Below, one piece after another: positions 63,345-64,000 of a stretch of 64,000 nt of DNA. The notes under the pieces were generated by a model. The model was given only the letters and a program-made list of their open reading frames with translations, ran no database searches and was not told the DNA's origin. The stretch's first letter is position 1; every line of letters begins with the position of its first letter. The DNA comes from Flavobacteriaceae bacterium UBA5534 (lineage in GTDB: Bacteria > Bacteroidota > Bacteroidia > Flavobacteriales > Flavobacteriaceae): NCBI GenBank assembly GCA_002426015.1, contig DINS01000031.1, forward strand, positions 1-64,000, written 5' to 3'. Position numbers and translations under genes: made by a program.

Positions 63345-64000
63345 CTATCTAATTTTCAGTGTCACTATAGATACAATGGCGAGTAAGATTCCTATAATCC
63401 AAAATCGTGTTACAATTTTACTTTCGTGGTAACCTGATTTTTGAAAATGATGATGCAAAGGCGACATCTTGAAAATGCGTCGTCCTTCACCATATTTTTT
63501 CTTTGTGTATTTAAACCAACTTACTTGCATGACTACAGATAAGTTTTCGGCTAGGAAAATTCCGCACAATACAGGAATTAACCATTCTTTACGAACTGCA
63601 ATTGCAATAACTGCTATAATTCCACCAATGGTAAGGCTTCCTGTATCTCCCATAAACACTTGAGCCGGATAAGTATTATACCATAAGAACCCAATGAGCG
63701 CTCCTACAAATGCTGCGATATAAATAGTAATCTCTTCTACTCTTGGGATGTACATGATGTTGAGGTAGTCTGAGAAAATGATGTTACCAGAAACCCAAGC
63801 AAAAATCCCTAAAGTGAGGACAATAATTGCTGATGTACCTGCTGCCAAGCCGTCAATTCCGTCTGTTAAATTTGCACCATTAGATACTGCTGTGATAATA
63901 AAAATGCTTACAAGAATGAAAACAATCCAAGAATATTTTTCTAAATCTGGGTTAATCCAAGTGATTACATCTGCATAATCGAATTCGTTTTCTTTTACAA
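63345..64000 (-). CDS. mraY: Phospho-MurNAc-pentapeptide transferase MraY, 5' part outside the window
   Basis: Membrane enzyme that makes lipid I from UDP-MurNAc-pentapeptide and undecaprenyl phosphate. Only the last 217 codons are inside the window; the frame stays open to base 64000 with no stop, so the gene continues beyond it. [19 protein letters not shown] (the metal-binding loop), [13 protein letters not shown] and the diagnostic [13 protein letters not shown] are present. It is the first visible gene of the dcw run. Confidence 0.96.
   Translation of the reverse strand, partial: VKENEFDYADVITWINPDLEKYSWIVFILVSIFIITAVSNGANLTDGIDGLAAGTSAIIVLTLGIFAWVSGNIIFSDYLNIMYIPRVEEITIYIAAFVGALIGFLWYNTYPAQVFMGDTGSLTIGGIIAVIAIAVRKEWLIPVLCGIFLAENLSVVMQVSWFKYTKKKYGEGRRIFKMSPLHHHFQKSGYHESKIVTRFWIIGILLAIVSIVTLKIR

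Overview
The window reads as chromosomal DNA of a marine-type member of the Flavobacteriaceae (Bacteroidetes). The signs are low GC content, a six-gene Na+-translocating NADH:quinone reductase (nqrABCDEF) operon, type IX secretion parts (a PorT/SprT-like barrel, a T9SS plug protein and a lipase-like protein with a C-terminal sorting domain), a zinc-ribbon-less AccD, a 287-residue RpoD/SigA and an FtsZ with a very long acidic tail. Many genes are preceded by the Bacteroidetes -7 promoter element TAnnTTTG and have no Shine-Dalgarno sequence. I cannot name the genus. I see no CRISPR array, insertion sequence, prophage or integrase.

Layout. 0-5.6 kb: TatA, two tandem carboxypeptidase-D-like exported proteins, dipeptidase E, tRNA-Gly(TCC), a GNAT/VanY/M48 run and an exported ankyrin protein. 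5.8-14 kb: gpmI, a HAD phosphatase, an acetyl-CoA hydrolase/transferase family enzyme, map plus a methyltransferase, apbE (flavinyl transferase) with a small conserved partner, an FN3 lipoprotein and a DUF4846 protein. 14.1-20.3 kb: nqrF-E-D-C-B-A on the minus strand; apbE 2.3 kb away supplies the covalent FMN of NqrB and NqrC. 20.4-31.5 kb: T9SS plug protein, PLP decarboxylase, apaG, a DUF6695-like protein, pruA, a T9SS-exported lipase-like protein, rsmG, an acyl desaturase and an aminotransferase. 31.7-45.4 kb: trkAH potassium uptake, ubiE-porT, an SPOUT methyltransferase, tamL, fbaA, accD, a lipoprotein, rpsO and pnp.

45.5-53.6 kb is the most accessory-looking part. It holds a tandem pair of small lipoprotein genes, one broken by an in-frame stop, an HTH regulator, a small nuclease-fold-like protein, rpoD, rpe, a CBS protein and an MtfA-like peptidase. 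It also holds a tiny Tat-lipoprotein whose mature part is six DGYY(D/G) repeats, just upstream of a fused GT4-GT9 glycosyltransferase. 53.6-64 kb: tRNA-Arg(TCG), yqeY, then the division and cell-wall (dcw) cluster on the minus strand, mraY(partial)-murD-ftsW-murG-murC-ftsQ-ftsA-ftsZ, closed by a strong terminator.

The best leads for something new are the repeat lipoprotein next to the double glycosyltransferase, the decaying lipoprotein paralogue, and short dispersed repeats around yqeY and inside the nqr operon. Most of the rest is ordinary flavobacterial core genome. No stretch longer than 300 bases lacks a gene or RNA gene.
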